Assembly (NCBI RefSeq): GCF_015482585.1
Contig: NZ_CP049742.1
Location: 1,136,501-1,200,500, forward strand
Origin: Mangrovibacillus cuniculi
Lineage (GTDB): Bacteria; Bacillota; Bacilli; Bacillales; R1DC41
Reading direction: 5' to 3'
Length of the DNA: 64,000 bases
Part shown: positions 7,670 to 15,966 of the stretch, in pieces
How the letters are laid out: every line of letters starts with the position of its first letter
Numbering within the stretch: position 1 is the first letter of the stretch
Program-made: the position numbers and the translations under genes
Notes under the pieces: generated by a model
What the model was told of the DNA's origin: nothing
Seen by the model: the letters and a program-made list of their open reading frames with translations, nothing else
Databases searched by the model: none

Positions 7670-7916
7670 ATTGTTCTAAGTAATGTCGATCTACTACAAC
7701 AATCACTTTGTCATCGATACAAGATGGTTTTAGGGAGAAGGTTAATACCTTTTTCCCTTTCACACGAAATACTTCTCTCCCATTTTTCCTATCTGTGTAC
7801 TTCTTTACGAAAGCATCCATTTCATTTGGATCAATTTTTAGATAGTCTAACATCCGAAAAACTTCATTTCTTTTAACTTCATTTTTTTTATCTGTAATTA
7901 TAGCGGTTGTTGCCAT
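7668..7916 (-). CDS. Small soluble protein, unknown function
   Basis: An 82-aa basic protein (MATTAIITDKK... ending VVVDRHYLEQ) with no membrane segment or known motif that I recognise. The Met at 7916 has GGGAG about 7 bases upstream and is preferred over an upstream in-frame start. It faces bioY across a shared terminator. No function is suggested. Confidence 0.6.
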   Translation of the reverse strand: MATTAIITDKKNEVKRNEVFRMLDYLKIDPNEMDAFVKKYTDRKNGREVFRVKGKKVLTFSLKPSCIDDKVIVVVDRHYLEQ

Positions 7917-8043
7917 TTTCTTCACTCCCGTACCTTTCACTTACTGACATTTTACCATTTACAAGAGTGAAATATTGTTAAAAATGTGACAATTATCGGA
8001 CTTTTTAACCAATTCATTCTAATTAGAATAATGAAACTTCAAT

Positions 8044-8208
8044 TTATGCATAGTATAGATTTACTCCTACAATGCCTATAATCGTAAATAAATACAATGT
8101 TAATGCTAACTTCTTATTTTGTTTATTAGTATCCTTTTTAAATAAGATCCCTACATATTGCAGAGTAACGATGATAAAAACAATAATAGAAAGTGTTAAA
8201 ATACTCAT
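8044..8208 (-). CDS. Small two-helix membrane protein (54 aa)
   Basis: A short frame MSILTLSIIVFIIV... ending GVNLYYA, with two hydrophobic segments (residues 3-24 and 36-52) separated by a Lys/Asn-rich turn. AGGAGG lies 9-10 bases before the ATG, a strong signal that decides the call. It is the last gene downstream of the permease pair on the minus strand, about 65 bases after OppC. Function unknown. A longer frame on the plus strand across the same bases has no ribosome site and is probably not real. Confidence 0.65.
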   Translation of the reverse strand: MSILTLSIIVFIIVTLQYVGILFKKDTNKQNKKLALTLYLFTIIGIVGVNLYYA

Positions 8209-8274
8209 TTCTATCTACCTCCTAGAAAAACGTATGCTAGCTATGCCTTCATCATTATAAGTCATTTGGTATGC

Positions 8275-9177
8275 TTAAGCACGATGTTCTTTAGAATGGA
8301 AATACTGCTTTAATCCTTCTCCTAGAAGATTAAATGAAATAATAGCTATGACCATAAATGTTGTCGACCATAGTGGGATCCACAGCGCATCAAACATACT
8401 TAGGGTAATCTTTTCTAATGCTACAGGCCAGTTTAATGACGTATTGTAAAAATAAAAACTTCCATCCTCCTGTTGCTTTGCTACATGCGTGATAAAAATA
8501 CCAACAAAACCCAATTGTGCTAATAATAACATGGACCTACTTATATCAAAAACAAACTGGACTAACAATGCTGCTCTAGTGGGTTTTAAATAATATCGTA
8601 AAAACAGAAAAAAAGGACTTGTTCCAACGACGATTCCTGCTTGTACATACTCTTTTTCCTTTATCTGTTCAAACGTGTTACAGGAAGTCATCGCAATTTT
8701 CCCAACTTCCACTACCACCATTATGCCAATCATCCACCAAAAACGCTTTGGAGAAAAAACAATGTATGGTAAAAACGCTAGGATCATTACAAGAAAAAAG
8801 GACGGTATGTAGGAAAATAATTGATTCCAAAAACCTAAAAATGATTTAAAGTGCTTTTTCTGACTTGCTAAAAAACCTAATGGAACGCCAAGTAAAAAGC
8901 GAAGAACTGCTACCGTTAAAACAATAAGCAATGTCTCTTTTGTCCCCATTATTAACACACTAAGTAAATCTCTTCCCACTCGGTCCGTCCCAATTGGATA
9001 ATCCTCTGAGGCTGGTAATGGAGGTACTAGCATACTGCCATCTTCTAGCTTAATATATAACTGTTTCTCTAAGTCTGGCTGTACAAATGGTAATAGTGGC
9101 GCGAAAATAGAAATGCATAGCAACAGAGAAACAGAAATAATTCCAATCCAAAGAATAATAGATTGTTTATTCCACAT
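8275..9177 (-). CDS. Opp/Dpp-type ABC transporter permease (OppC-like)
   Basis: A 300-aa polytopic membrane protein. GTDRVGRDLLSVL after the first helix is the OppC/DppC N-terminal motif, and a binding-protein-dependent permease domain follows with a cytoplasmic loop contacting the ATPase. It pairs with the 9167-10138 gene, overlapping it by 11 bp. Such pairs form the pore of peptide or nickel importers. No solute-binding protein or ATPase gene lies next to it, so the substrate and the energizing subunits are unknown. Confidence 0.85.
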   Translation of the reverse strand: MWNKQSIILWIGIISVSLLLCISIFAPLLPFVQPDLEKQLYIKLEDGSMLVPPLPASEDYPIGTDRVGRDLLSVLIMGTKETLLIVLTVAVLRFLLGVPLGFLASQKKHFKSFLGFWNQLFSYIPSFFLVMILAFLPYIVFSPKRFWWMIGIMVVVEVGKIAMTSCNTFEQIKEKEYVQAGIVVGTSPFFLFLRYYLKPTRAALLVQFVFDISRSMLLLAQLGFVGIFITHVAKQQEDGSFYFYNTSLNWPVALEKITLSMFDALWIPLWSTTFMVIAIISFNLLGEGLKQYFHSKEHRA

Positions 9178-10138
9178 GCATCTCTCCTCCTCTTTCTACA
9201 TAATAAGTAGAGCTACGGAAAGATGGTATGATCCATTCCTTCATCAATAAGTAATAGACGGTACTAATAAACCACGTCATCACTACCATGATGCAGAAGA
9301 ATGCAAGTAAATATCCGATTACTAAAAAAGATTCATTTCTCGCGATCGTTTCCATTAAATGATATCCTGCTCCGTTATAATTAGATAACATTTCAATTAT
9401 TGGTAAACTTGATAAAATCATGGAACATACAGCCACGCTATGAACGGTGATGGTCCTTAATGTATTTCGCAACATATGGCGGGAAATTACCCATCTCTCT
9501 TTTGTTCCTTTTGCTCTAGCAGTCCTAGTATAGTCTTGCTTAGACTCTCTCCCTAGCTCTTCCATTACTACTTTAGCTAAATAACTAATAGGAAAAATAC
9601 ATAAAGCAAATACAGGTAAAATAGCGTTATACCAAGATTCGTGCCCATATAGATCTAAAAAACTCCACCCGTTTGTATATAGTTGCAATAGGATGACTTG
9701 AAGCCCAATAAATATAAAAAAGTCAGGTAAAGAATACAAAATTGTCGATAAAATTTTTCGTGTGATGGAAGGTGCTCTTTGCCCTACCCATCTGTATATT
9801 CCTACTCCGAGCAACATTCCTACACATAAGCTTAGTAACAAAGCAGGGATAATAATGCTTAAGCTACGTTTTACATAAAACAAAACAGATTGCACTACTG
9901 TAGTACCCACACTTGTGGTTCCTAGTCCTTCTAAAGAAAACAAGCGAATCCACCAATTCTTCCATTCTTCACTATAAACACTCCATGAAATATCCCACAC
10001 CAACTGGTAGTTTACGACATTTGGAGTAATGGCTAAAGGTAAAAGTGCAATCGTCACAATGGACAGTAATACTACAACATAAATAACTAATTGACGAAAA
10101 ACCGCATGTATCATAAGTGTTCCTACGGCTCCTTTCAT
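9167..10138 (-). CDS. Opp/Dpp-type ABC transporter permease (OppB-like)
   Basis: A 323-aa membrane permease with an N-terminal helix, a long extracytoplasmic segment, then the permease domain. The EAA-type loop is readable as EELGRESKQDYTRTARAKG, followed by RHMLRNTLRTI. It is the first gene of a two-permease unit, with the OppC-like gene overlapping its end. The start is uncertain: ATG 10138 and ATG 10114 each have a partial ribosome site. It is likely co-transcribed with OppC and perhaps the 54-aa membrane protein. Confidence 0.85.
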   Translation of the reverse strand: MKGAVGTLMIHAVFRQLVIYVVVLLSIVTIALLPLAITPNVVNYQLVWDISWSVYSEEWKNWWIRLFSLEGLGTTSVGTTVVQSVLFYVKRSLSIIIPALLLSLCVGMLLGVGIYRWVGQRAPSITRKILSTILYSLPDFFIFIGLQVILLQLYTNGWSFLDLYGHESWYNAILPVFALCIFPISYLAKVVMEELGRESKQDYTRTARAKGTKERWVISRHMLRNTLRTITVHSVAVCSMILSSLPIIEMLSNYNGAGYHLMETIARNESFLVIGYLLAFFCIMVVMTWFISTVYYLLMKEWIIPSFRSSTYYVERGGEMHVE

Positions 10139-10207
10139 TTCCTTAATATTCCTTTATGATACACTATTTTAGTTTGAATGTTTATAATTTTCGTAAAATA
10201 ATTAACC

Positions 10208-10246
10208 TAAAAAAACCACAAATGAACGATATGTCCATTTGTGGTT
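10208..10246 (-). terminator. Terminator of proC-proB-proA
   Basis: A 14-bp stem AACCACAAATGAAC / GTCCATTTGTGGTT (one G-T pair) with a T run on the minus strand. Confidence 0.9.
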
Positions 10247-10263
10247 CACGTGGCAGAAATAGT

Positions 10264-11508
10264 TTAGCGTACTTGCCCATTCCCACGCATTTTAAATTTA
10301 ATCGTTGTCATTTCAGGTAATCCCATAGGTCCTCTCGCATGTAATTTTTGCGTAGAGATACCAATCTCTGCTCCAAAACCAAGGGCACTACCGTCTGTAA
10401 ATCTAGTAGAAGCGTTGTGATACAACGCAGCAGCATCGACAAGTGCCATAAATCGCTCAGCAGAAGACCCATCTTCGGTTACGATTGCCTCTGAATGCTT
10501 GGTACCATATTTCTCAATATGATCAACTGCTTCATCAAGAGAAGAAACTACTTTCACAGCAATAGCTTTTCGTAAATATTCATTAGACCAGTCTTCTTCA
10601 CCAGCTGGTAGGACATCAGTTAGTACTTTCATTGCCTTTTGGTCTCCATAAAGCTCAATATCATTTTGATCCAACATAGTTTGTAAATCTTCTTTATGCT
10701 GTTCTAACCATTTTTCGTGAACAATTAACGTCTCCGCTGCATTACACACTGCAGGTCGATCTGTTTTTGCATTTTTAACAATAGATAGCGCTTTTGTCAC
10801 ATCAGCGAACTCATCTACATAGATATGACAGTTTCCTACCCCAGTCTCTAATACAGGTACTGTCGCATTTTGGACGACCGTTTGAATCAACTTGCCACCA
10901 CCACGCGGGATAAGAACGTCCACATAATCGTTCATCGTAAACAGTTCTTGTGTAGCAGAACGATCCGTTGTATTAATGAACTGAACAGCATCTTTTGGAA
11001 TGTCTGTCTCCTCTAACGCTTCGTGTAGGACAGCTACAATCGCTCTATTTGAATGAATAGCGGATGAACCACCTTTTAACACAATAGCATTACCGGATTT
11101 CAATGCAATACCAGTAGCATCAACAGTTACGTTTGGTCTTGCTTCATAAATCATCCCAATAACACCTAATGGTACGGTAACCTTCTCGACATCTAAACCA
11201 TTATCTAAGGTCCAGTTGGAGACAACATTTCCTACTGGATCTGTTAAATTAGTTAAATCCTCTAATCCTTTTGCCATACCTTCGATGCGTTCTGATGTTA
11301 ATGCTAGACGGTCTAATAACGCTTGATCATATCCTTTTTCTTTTCCAGCTACTAAATCTTTCTCGTTTTCACGTAAAATTTCTACTTCCATATCACGAAT
11401 CTTTTTTGCCATTGCTTTTAAAGCAGTATTTTTTTGTTCTGTAGTAACTAAACTTAATTCCTTTGATGCTTTCTTGGCTTCTTTTGCTAATTCTTTTACA
11501 CTAATCAT
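10264..11508 (-). CDS. proA: Gamma-glutamyl phosphate reductase
   Basis: A 414-aa NADPH-dependent enzyme that converts gamma-glutamyl phosphate to glutamate-5-semialdehyde, the second step of proline synthesis. It has an aldehyde dehydrogenase fold. The catalytic cysteine is in RPAVCNAAET near residue 250, and GVIGMIYEARPNVTVDA near residue 115 is diagnostic of ProA. The length is standard for the family. It is last in the proC-proB-proA unit, 41 bases after proB, and is followed by a strong terminator. Confidence 0.97.
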   Translation of the reverse strand: MISVKELAKEAKKASKELSLVTTEQKNTALKAMAKKIRDMEVEILRENEKDLVAGKEKGYDQALLDRLALTSERIEGMAKGLEDLTNLTDPVGNVVSNWTLDNGLDVEKVTVPLGVIGMIYEARPNVTVDATGIALKSGNAIVLKGGSSAIHSNRAIVAVLHEALEETDIPKDAVQFINTTDRSATQELFTMNDYVDVLIPRGGGKLIQTVVQNATVPVLETGVGNCHIYVDEFADVTKALSIVKNAKTDRPAVCNAAETLIVHEKWLEQHKEDLQTMLDQNDIELYGDQKAMKVLTDVLPAGEEDWSNEYLRKAIAVKVVSSLDEAVDHIEKYGTKHSEAIVTEDGSSAERFMALVDAAALYHNASTRFTDGSALGFGAEIGISTQKLHARGPMGLPEMTTIKFKMRGNGQVR

Positions 11509-11549
11509 TGTCTTACTAATGGTTATCGTCTCCTTTATTAATCGTTATT

Positions 11550-12671
11550 TTATCCTGTAATACTAACGGACATATCCTGGTGACAGACAAGTTCATCACG
11601 CACCATAATCGGCTCCTCTTGTGCAATATCTTTTCCTGCCAAGGATTCCGAATCAATCATAATAACACCTAGACCTATCTCTTCTTGATTAGGAGTAAAG
11701 ATACGTACAACATCACCTTTTTTAAATCGACCTTCAAAATGAATAATTTCTTTTGCGTAAATTGGTGTTTCTTTTTCTTTTAATGTGTGTTCACCAATTT
11801 CATTAACAACCACTGTCCCTTGAGGACCTGAGTTAAATGCAATCCAGCGTTTTTTCTGGTTTAAATTAATTATTTCTTCTTCTGAATCAAAGTAAGTTCC
11901 TTTTGCATCACCATTTACAGCATCGAGTAAGATATTTGGTGTTCCAGCTTTTCCTAAGAAGGAAGGAATGCCAGATGCCATCGCAATCTTGAAAGCATCA
12001 ATTTTGGATTTCATTCCACCAGTTCCAACCGAACTTCCCGCTGTACCAGCACTCGCTTCAATTTCTTCCGTAATTTCCGTCACTTTTTCTACTAACGTAG
12101 CCTCTGGATTAACCATTGGATTATCTGTATATAATCCGTCTATATCTGAAAGGATGATTAACTGATCTGCGTCTACTAGAGCAGCAACCTTTGCAGAAAG
12201 CGTATCATTATCACCAAATCGTAAACGATCGATAGTTACCGTGTCATTTTCATTAACGATAGGAATGATTCCTCGTTCCATTAACACGTGTAACGTATTA
12301 CGCGCATTTCCGTAACGTTTTTCATCTGAAAAATCACTACGTGTAATTAATATTTGTGATGCTACATAGCCGTGAGACATGAATAACTCTGAATACGCCT
12401 CCATTAACAGTCCTTGGCCAATTGACGCAGCGGCTTGTTTCTCTGGTAGTGAATCAGGTCTTGTTAAGCAACCTAGTTTACGATAGCCAGCAGCTACTGC
12501 TCCTGAAGACACTAAGATAACCTCATGTCCTTCGTCTTTTAATTGAGCAATTTCATCTGTTAAGCGCTCTAACTTCCTTCTGCTAACTTCTCCATGTAGG
12601 CTTGTTAATGAACTACTTCCAATTTTAATTACAATGCGCTTATTGGTATTGTCACTCACAGTAATTTCCAT
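11550..12671 (-). CDS. proB: Glutamate 5-kinase with C-terminal PUA domain
   Basis: A 373-aa protein. The amino-acid kinase domain begins RIVIKIGSSSLTS and contains the GTGGMKSKIDA loop near residue 220; a PUA domain occupies about residues 280-365. It phosphorylates glutamate for proline synthesis and is usually feedback-inhibited by proline. The ATG at 12671 directly follows AGGAG, which is too close, so an in-frame GTG at 12659 (12 bases away) may be the true start. It sits between proC and proA. Confidence 0.96.
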   Translation of the reverse strand: MEITVSDNTNKRIVIKIGSSSLTSLHGEVSRRKLERLTDEIAQLKDEGHEVILVSSGAVAAGYRKLGCLTRPDSLPEKQAAASIGQGLLMEAYSELFMSHGYVASQILITRSDFSDEKRYGNARNTLHVLMERGIIPIVNENDTVTIDRLRFGDNDTLSAKVAALVDADQLIILSDIDGLYTDNPMVNPEATLVEKVTEITEEIEASAGTAGSSVGTGGMKSKIDAFKIAMASGIPSFLGKAGTPNILLDAVNGDAKGTYFDSEEEIINLNQKKRWIAFNSGPQGTVVVNEIGEHTLKEKETPIYAKEIIHFEGRFKKGDVVRIFTPNQEEIGLGVIMIDSESLAGKDIAQEEPIMVRDELVCHQDMSVSITG

Positions 12672-12679
12672 CTCCTAAC

Positions 12680-13522
12680 TTACGATGTTTTCTTCAATAG
12701 TTGTGCTAATTGTTGTTGTATTTCTTCCGATCTAGAAGCGGCCCCTAAAATCGCTTCTTGAATTGCCTTTCCTCCGCCGTTTTGGTGTAATGCCTCCAAA
12801 CCTGCTGCAGTTGTTCCATTTGGGGAGGTTACTTTTTTTCGTAATTCGGTTGGGGAATCGGATCCTTGTAACACCATTTGTGCAGCTCCAAGGATTGTTT
12901 GAGCACATAATTCTTGAACAAGTTCGTCATCCCAGCCGGCTTCTTCTCCAACTTTCTGCATATTTTCCATCATATAATAGAAATAAGCAGGTCCACTTCC
13001 AGCAATACCTGTAAATAGGTCCATTTGATCTTCTTTTATGGTAAATACTTTTCCCATCGTTAACAGGACTTCTTCTATTTCTAATTCCTGTTCTGCCGTT
13101 ACACTTGTTCCCACACTCATAGCAGTGGCTGATTCACCGATGCCACTAGATGTATTAGGCATTACTCTAACTACTGGCTGCCCTTTTGGTAATCGTGATT
13201 CCATAAATTCTAATGAAATACCTGCCATGACTGAAGCAACAACCGTACCTTTTGAAAGATGTGGTCGAATGGATAAAAGTACATTTTCTGCATCTTTTGG
13301 TTTCATTGCTAAAAATAATACGGTTAAAGGTTTATAAGGAAATTTTTCTCTTTTGGCAGTTCTAAGTCCGTAACGTTCTTCTAACTCTGATAGTCTTTCA
13401 GCGTTTTGTCTGTTTGTAACGATGATCTGATTGGGACTTATTTGTTTGGAAGTAATCATTCCTTTCATCATCGCTTCTGCCATATTACCTGCACCTAAAA
13501 AACCGATTGTTTGTTTTATAAT
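12680..13522 (-). CDS. proC: Pyrroline-5-carboxylate reductase, apparent ATT start
   Basis: The protein (280 aa from ATT) reduces pyrroline-5-carboxylate to proline. The Rossmann motif GFLGAGNMAEAM lies at the N terminus, and VRVMPNTSSGIGESATAM and GSGPAYFYYMME are family signatures. GGAGGAG lies 6-8 bases before ATT-ATA-AAA-CAA (13522), which matches where the family normally begins (MxKxIGFxGAGNM). No ATG, GTG or TTG is available there. The only in-frame ATG, at 13576, has no ribosome site and would add 18 unusual residues. It heads the proCBA unit. No T-box leader is visible. Confidence 0.93.
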   Translation of the reverse strand: MIKQTIGFLGAGNMAEAMMKGMITSKQISPNQIIVTNRQNAERLSELEERYGLRTAKREKFPYKPLTVLFLAMKPKDAENVLLSIRPHLSKGTVVASVMAGISLEFMESRLPKGQPVVRVMPNTSSGIGESATAMSVGTSVTAEQELEIEEVLLTMGKVFTIKEDQMDLFTGIAGSGPAYFYYMMENMQKVGEEAGWDDELVQELCAQTILGAAQMVLQGSDSPTELRKKVTSPNGTTAAGLEALHQNGGGKAIQEAILGAASRSEEIQQQLAQLLKKTS

Positions 13523-13636
13523 TGTTCTCTCCTCCGTTTTCCCGTTCGTTTTGTTCAACGCTAATAATCGTAACATGTATGGTGAATTTTTTTGGTCACA
13601 ATTCCCAGATAGTTAGAATTTACTCCATATAGTTAG

Positions 13637-13650
13637 TGAAAGCGTTATCA
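13637..13650. promoter_or_regulatory. cre-like site upstream of proC
   Basis: TGAAAGCGTTATCA fits the Bacillus CcpA consensus TGWNANCGNTNWCA at every position. It lies 60-115 bases upstream of the candidate proC starts, close to a weak TATAAA/TATCTA region on the minus strand, so it could act as an operator or roadblock. Binding is inferred, not shown. Confidence 0.55.
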
Positions 13651-13825
13651 TTTATAGATAAACTCCCGAGAGAGCTTCTGAGAGCAAATAATTCGTGATT
13701 ATCGGTGTATATGGAGATTGGGACGAGTTATGTAGGGGTGAATGTGTGCTTGTCCGTGGAGCCGTGGGGAATCTTTCTGGATCTAGGTGGTAAGTCCGAG
13801 GAGTCTCGTGGTTTCTGCCTGGTGT

Positions 13826-14350
13826 CATGCGGCAAGTGGGAGAAGCCGCGCGTTTTCCTCTTGGTTCCATGCGGCAAGTCCGTGAAGCCGTGTGTTTTCC
13901 TCTTGGTTCCATGCGGCAAGTCTGTGAAGTCGCGCGTTTTCCTCTTGGTACTATGCGGCAAGTCCGTGAAGCCGCACGTTTTTCTCCTGTTGTCATGCGG
14001 CAAGTCGCGGAAGCCGCGTGTTTTCCTCTTGGCGTCATGCTGCAAGTCTGTGAAGCCGTGTGTTTTCTTCCTGTCTCCATGCGGCAAGTCCGTGAAGCCG
14101 CACGTTTTCCTCTTGGTTCCATGCGGTAAGTCGCGGAAGCCGCGTGTTTTCCTCTTGGCGTCATGCTGCAAGTCTGTGAAGCCGTGTGTTTTTTTCCTGT
14201 CTCCATGCGGCAAGTCCGTGAAGCCGCACGTTTTCCTCTTGGTTCCATGCGGCAAGTCTGTGAAGCCGCACGTTTTCCTCTTGGTACCATGCGGCAAGTA
14301 CGTGAAGCCGTGTGTATTCCTCTTGGCGTCATGCGGCAAGTCCGCGGAGC
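13826..14350. repeat. Tandem array of 42-bp units (12 full copies plus a partial)
   Basis: Units begin at 13826, 13868, 13910 and so on every 42 bp to 14330, without a single insertion or deletion. A more degenerate unit precedes the array (about 13783-13825). Each unit opens with a variant of CATGCGGCAAGTCCGTGAAG and usually carries TGCGGC-N10-GCCGCA, a potential hairpin. Three units (13994-14119) are repeated as a block at 14120-14245, a 126-bp higher-order duplication. The array is much more GC-rich than its surroundings. Because 42 is divisible by three, long open frames occur on both strands, none with a ribosome site. It fills most of the 1-kb gap between proC and the SGNH gene. Confidence 0.92.
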
Positions 14351-14543
14351 AACATATTCTCTTTCTAAGGATTTATTGTATATTTTATAATCTATGAAGA
14401 ATCTTGACAGTAAGTCGATGACTAGTTTGAAGAGCTAGAGGGGTTTTCCAATAATAATTCCAATTAACTGAATGAAAATGATAAAATATAATCAATCTAC
14501 GTAACTTCTTATGTAAACACATAAATAGAAAGCAGGTGATGAC

Positions 14544-15113
14544 ATGCATAAAAGATTAGTGTGTTTCGGTGATAGTTTAACTGCACGTAAAGAAGGATAT
14601 GAAGAGCCGTTATTAACCTCCATGCTAGCTGACCATTTTGAACAGTGGTACATTATAAATTCTGGCGTCCCTGGTAATACTTCTTCTCAAGCTTTAGCTA
14701 GAATAAAAAAAGATGTGTTGGCACATAAACCAGATATAGTGACTATTTTACTTGGGTCCAATGATGCCGGGTTGCATAAATTAGTACCTCTTTTAACATA
14801 CAGAAGAAATTTAGAGAAAATGATTCGTCAAATTGGACCGGAGCAAGTAGTACTTATTTCTCCTCCACCAGTTGATGAATGCAAACAAAATAAACGTACT
14901 AATCAAGTAATGGTTTTATATGCTCAAACAGCAAAGCTAGTAGCAACTCAATACCAAGTACCATTTATTGATTTCTTTCATTATTTATATTTTCATAAGA
15001 ATTGTTCTTCTCTATTAAAAGGGGTTGCGGATGATGGTTTACACTTTGGAGAAGGTACCTACGAATTATTGTGTGAACTTATTATAGATGCTATTGAAGA
15101 TAAGTTCCTGTAA
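14544..15113 (+). CDS. SGNH/GDSL-family hydrolase
   Basis: A 189-aa single-domain esterase or lipase-like protein. Block I FGDSLT is at residues 8-13 (nucleophile Ser), block II Gly is in NSGVPGNTS, block III is GSNDAG near residue 72, and block V is DGLHF near residue 165 (catalytic Asp and His). There is no signal peptide, so it is probably cytoplasmic. The substrate is unknown; family members deacylate lipids or sugars. CAGGTGATG precedes the ATG. It stands alone after the repeat array. Confidence 0.88.
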   Translation: MHKRLVCFGDSLTARKEGYEEPLLTSMLADHFEQWYIINSGVPGNTSSQALARIKKDVLAHKPDIVTILLGSNDAGLHKLVPLLTYRRNLEKMIRQIGPEQVVLISPPPVDECKQNKRTNQVMVLYAQTAKLVATQYQVPFIDFFHYLYFHKNCSSLLKGVADDGLHFGEGTYELLCELIIDAIEDKFL

Positions 15114-15314
15114 ATGGAATAATTATGATTTTTAGGTACTGAAATAGCGTCATTTGTGCTGTGTGAAGATTGGTGTATTTGTAGGGACCTTATTCATACT
15201 CAGATACCTTACTTACATTTATTTATATCTCCCCTAATTATACTTATGTATAGATAGACCTGTTAAAACTCACTATTCATGTGTGTTGACAAGCGCAATT
15301 TAGGAGAGATAGTA

Positions 15315-15536
15315 ATGAAGAAACTTTCTTCTTATAGCTTTTTCTTGTTAGTTGCTATGTCTTGTTTGTTATTTCTATATATAAAGACGAGCATTGTATT
15401 ATTCTTATGGGCTACTTATGAAGTGCTACTTTCTAATAGTGTGTTTTTTATTCTTACCAAACACCTGGCCCAAGAGATAAAACGGAAAAGTAAGGTTGCT
15501 TCTACCATTCTTCTAGGAATGGTTTTTTTGTTTTAA
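15315..15536 (+). CDS. Small membrane protein, unknown function
   Basis: A 73-aa protein with hydrophobic segments at about residues 6-22 and 27-47 and a basic C-terminal part. AGGAGAG lies 7 bases before the ATG at 15315. Its last codons coincide with a hairpin plus T run and overlap the end of the opposite-strand GNAT gene by 24 bp. No family recognised. Confidence 0.5.
   Translation: MKKLSSYSFFLLVAMSCLLFLYIKTSIVLFLWATYEVLLSNSVFFILTKHLAQEIKRKSKVASTILLGMVFLF
15504..15529 (+). terminator. Terminator overlapping the end of 15315-15536
   Basis: ACCATTC/GAATGGT (7 bp) followed by seven T's, within the last coding codons of the small membrane protein. Confidence 0.65.
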
Positions 15537-15944
15537 ATGTACATAAATCATTTCTGGATCTCCGTCGTCTAAATGATCAATTACTCCACTTATAATGAAC
15601 CCTTCTTTTTGGAAGACAGATTGCATTTTTTTGTTAGATTCATTTGTAGAAGAAAAGACTTTTTCTGCATTTATCATTACTAGTACACTTCTTAGCAATT
15701 TTCCAGCTAATCCTTTTCCTTGATATAATGGATCAACCATAACTAGAGATACAAAGGGATATTCGAAAAAAGAGTTGTCATATAGTATAAATCCAGCAAT
15801 CTGCTTTTCTAAGGTAATATGAATACACCTGTTTTCTAGAATGGCTTGAAGTATATTCTCTGCACGTGATGTAGTGCCAATAATCTTTTCATCTATGGCA
15901 AGAATCTCTTTAAATTCTCGCTTGGTAGATAACATTGTTTCCAT
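15513..15944 (-). CDS. GNAT family N-acetyltransferase
   Basis: A 143-aa GNAT protein. The acetyl-CoA loop is YQGKGLAGKLL near residues 75-85, after the core strand VSLVMVDP. The tail NKKMQSVFQKEGF corresponds to motif B. GGAGG lies 8 bases before the ATG at 15944. The acceptor is unknown. It is downstream of the AAA ATPase gene by 22 bases and probably co-transcribed with it. Confidence 0.85.
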   Translation of the reverse strand: METMLSTKREFKEILAIDEKIIGTTSRAENILQAILENRCIHITLEKQIAGFILYDNSFFEYPFVSLVMVDPLYQGKGLAGKLLRSVLVMINAEKVFSSTNESNKKMQSVFQKEGFIISGVIDHLDDGDPEMIYVHLKQKNHS

Positions 15945-15966
15945 TTAAAGTCCTCCAAAAGTGAAA

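Noticed and set aside
8072-8260. Plus-strand 62-codon frame
   Set aside because: No ribosome site; the opposite strand has a well-started 54-aa membrane protein.
13523-13700. T-box leader for the proline operon
   Set aside because: No specifier hairpin, T-box motif or terminator pair could be found upstream of proC.
13826-14350. CRISPR array
   Set aside because: Units are joined head to tail with no unique spacers, and no cas genes are present.
13652-14397. Long open frames on both strands (200-230 codons) across the 42-bp array
   Set aside because: They exist because the unit length is a multiple of three and the sequence is GC-rich; none has a ribosome site and several frames are open at once. 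A coding role is not excluded, but not supported.
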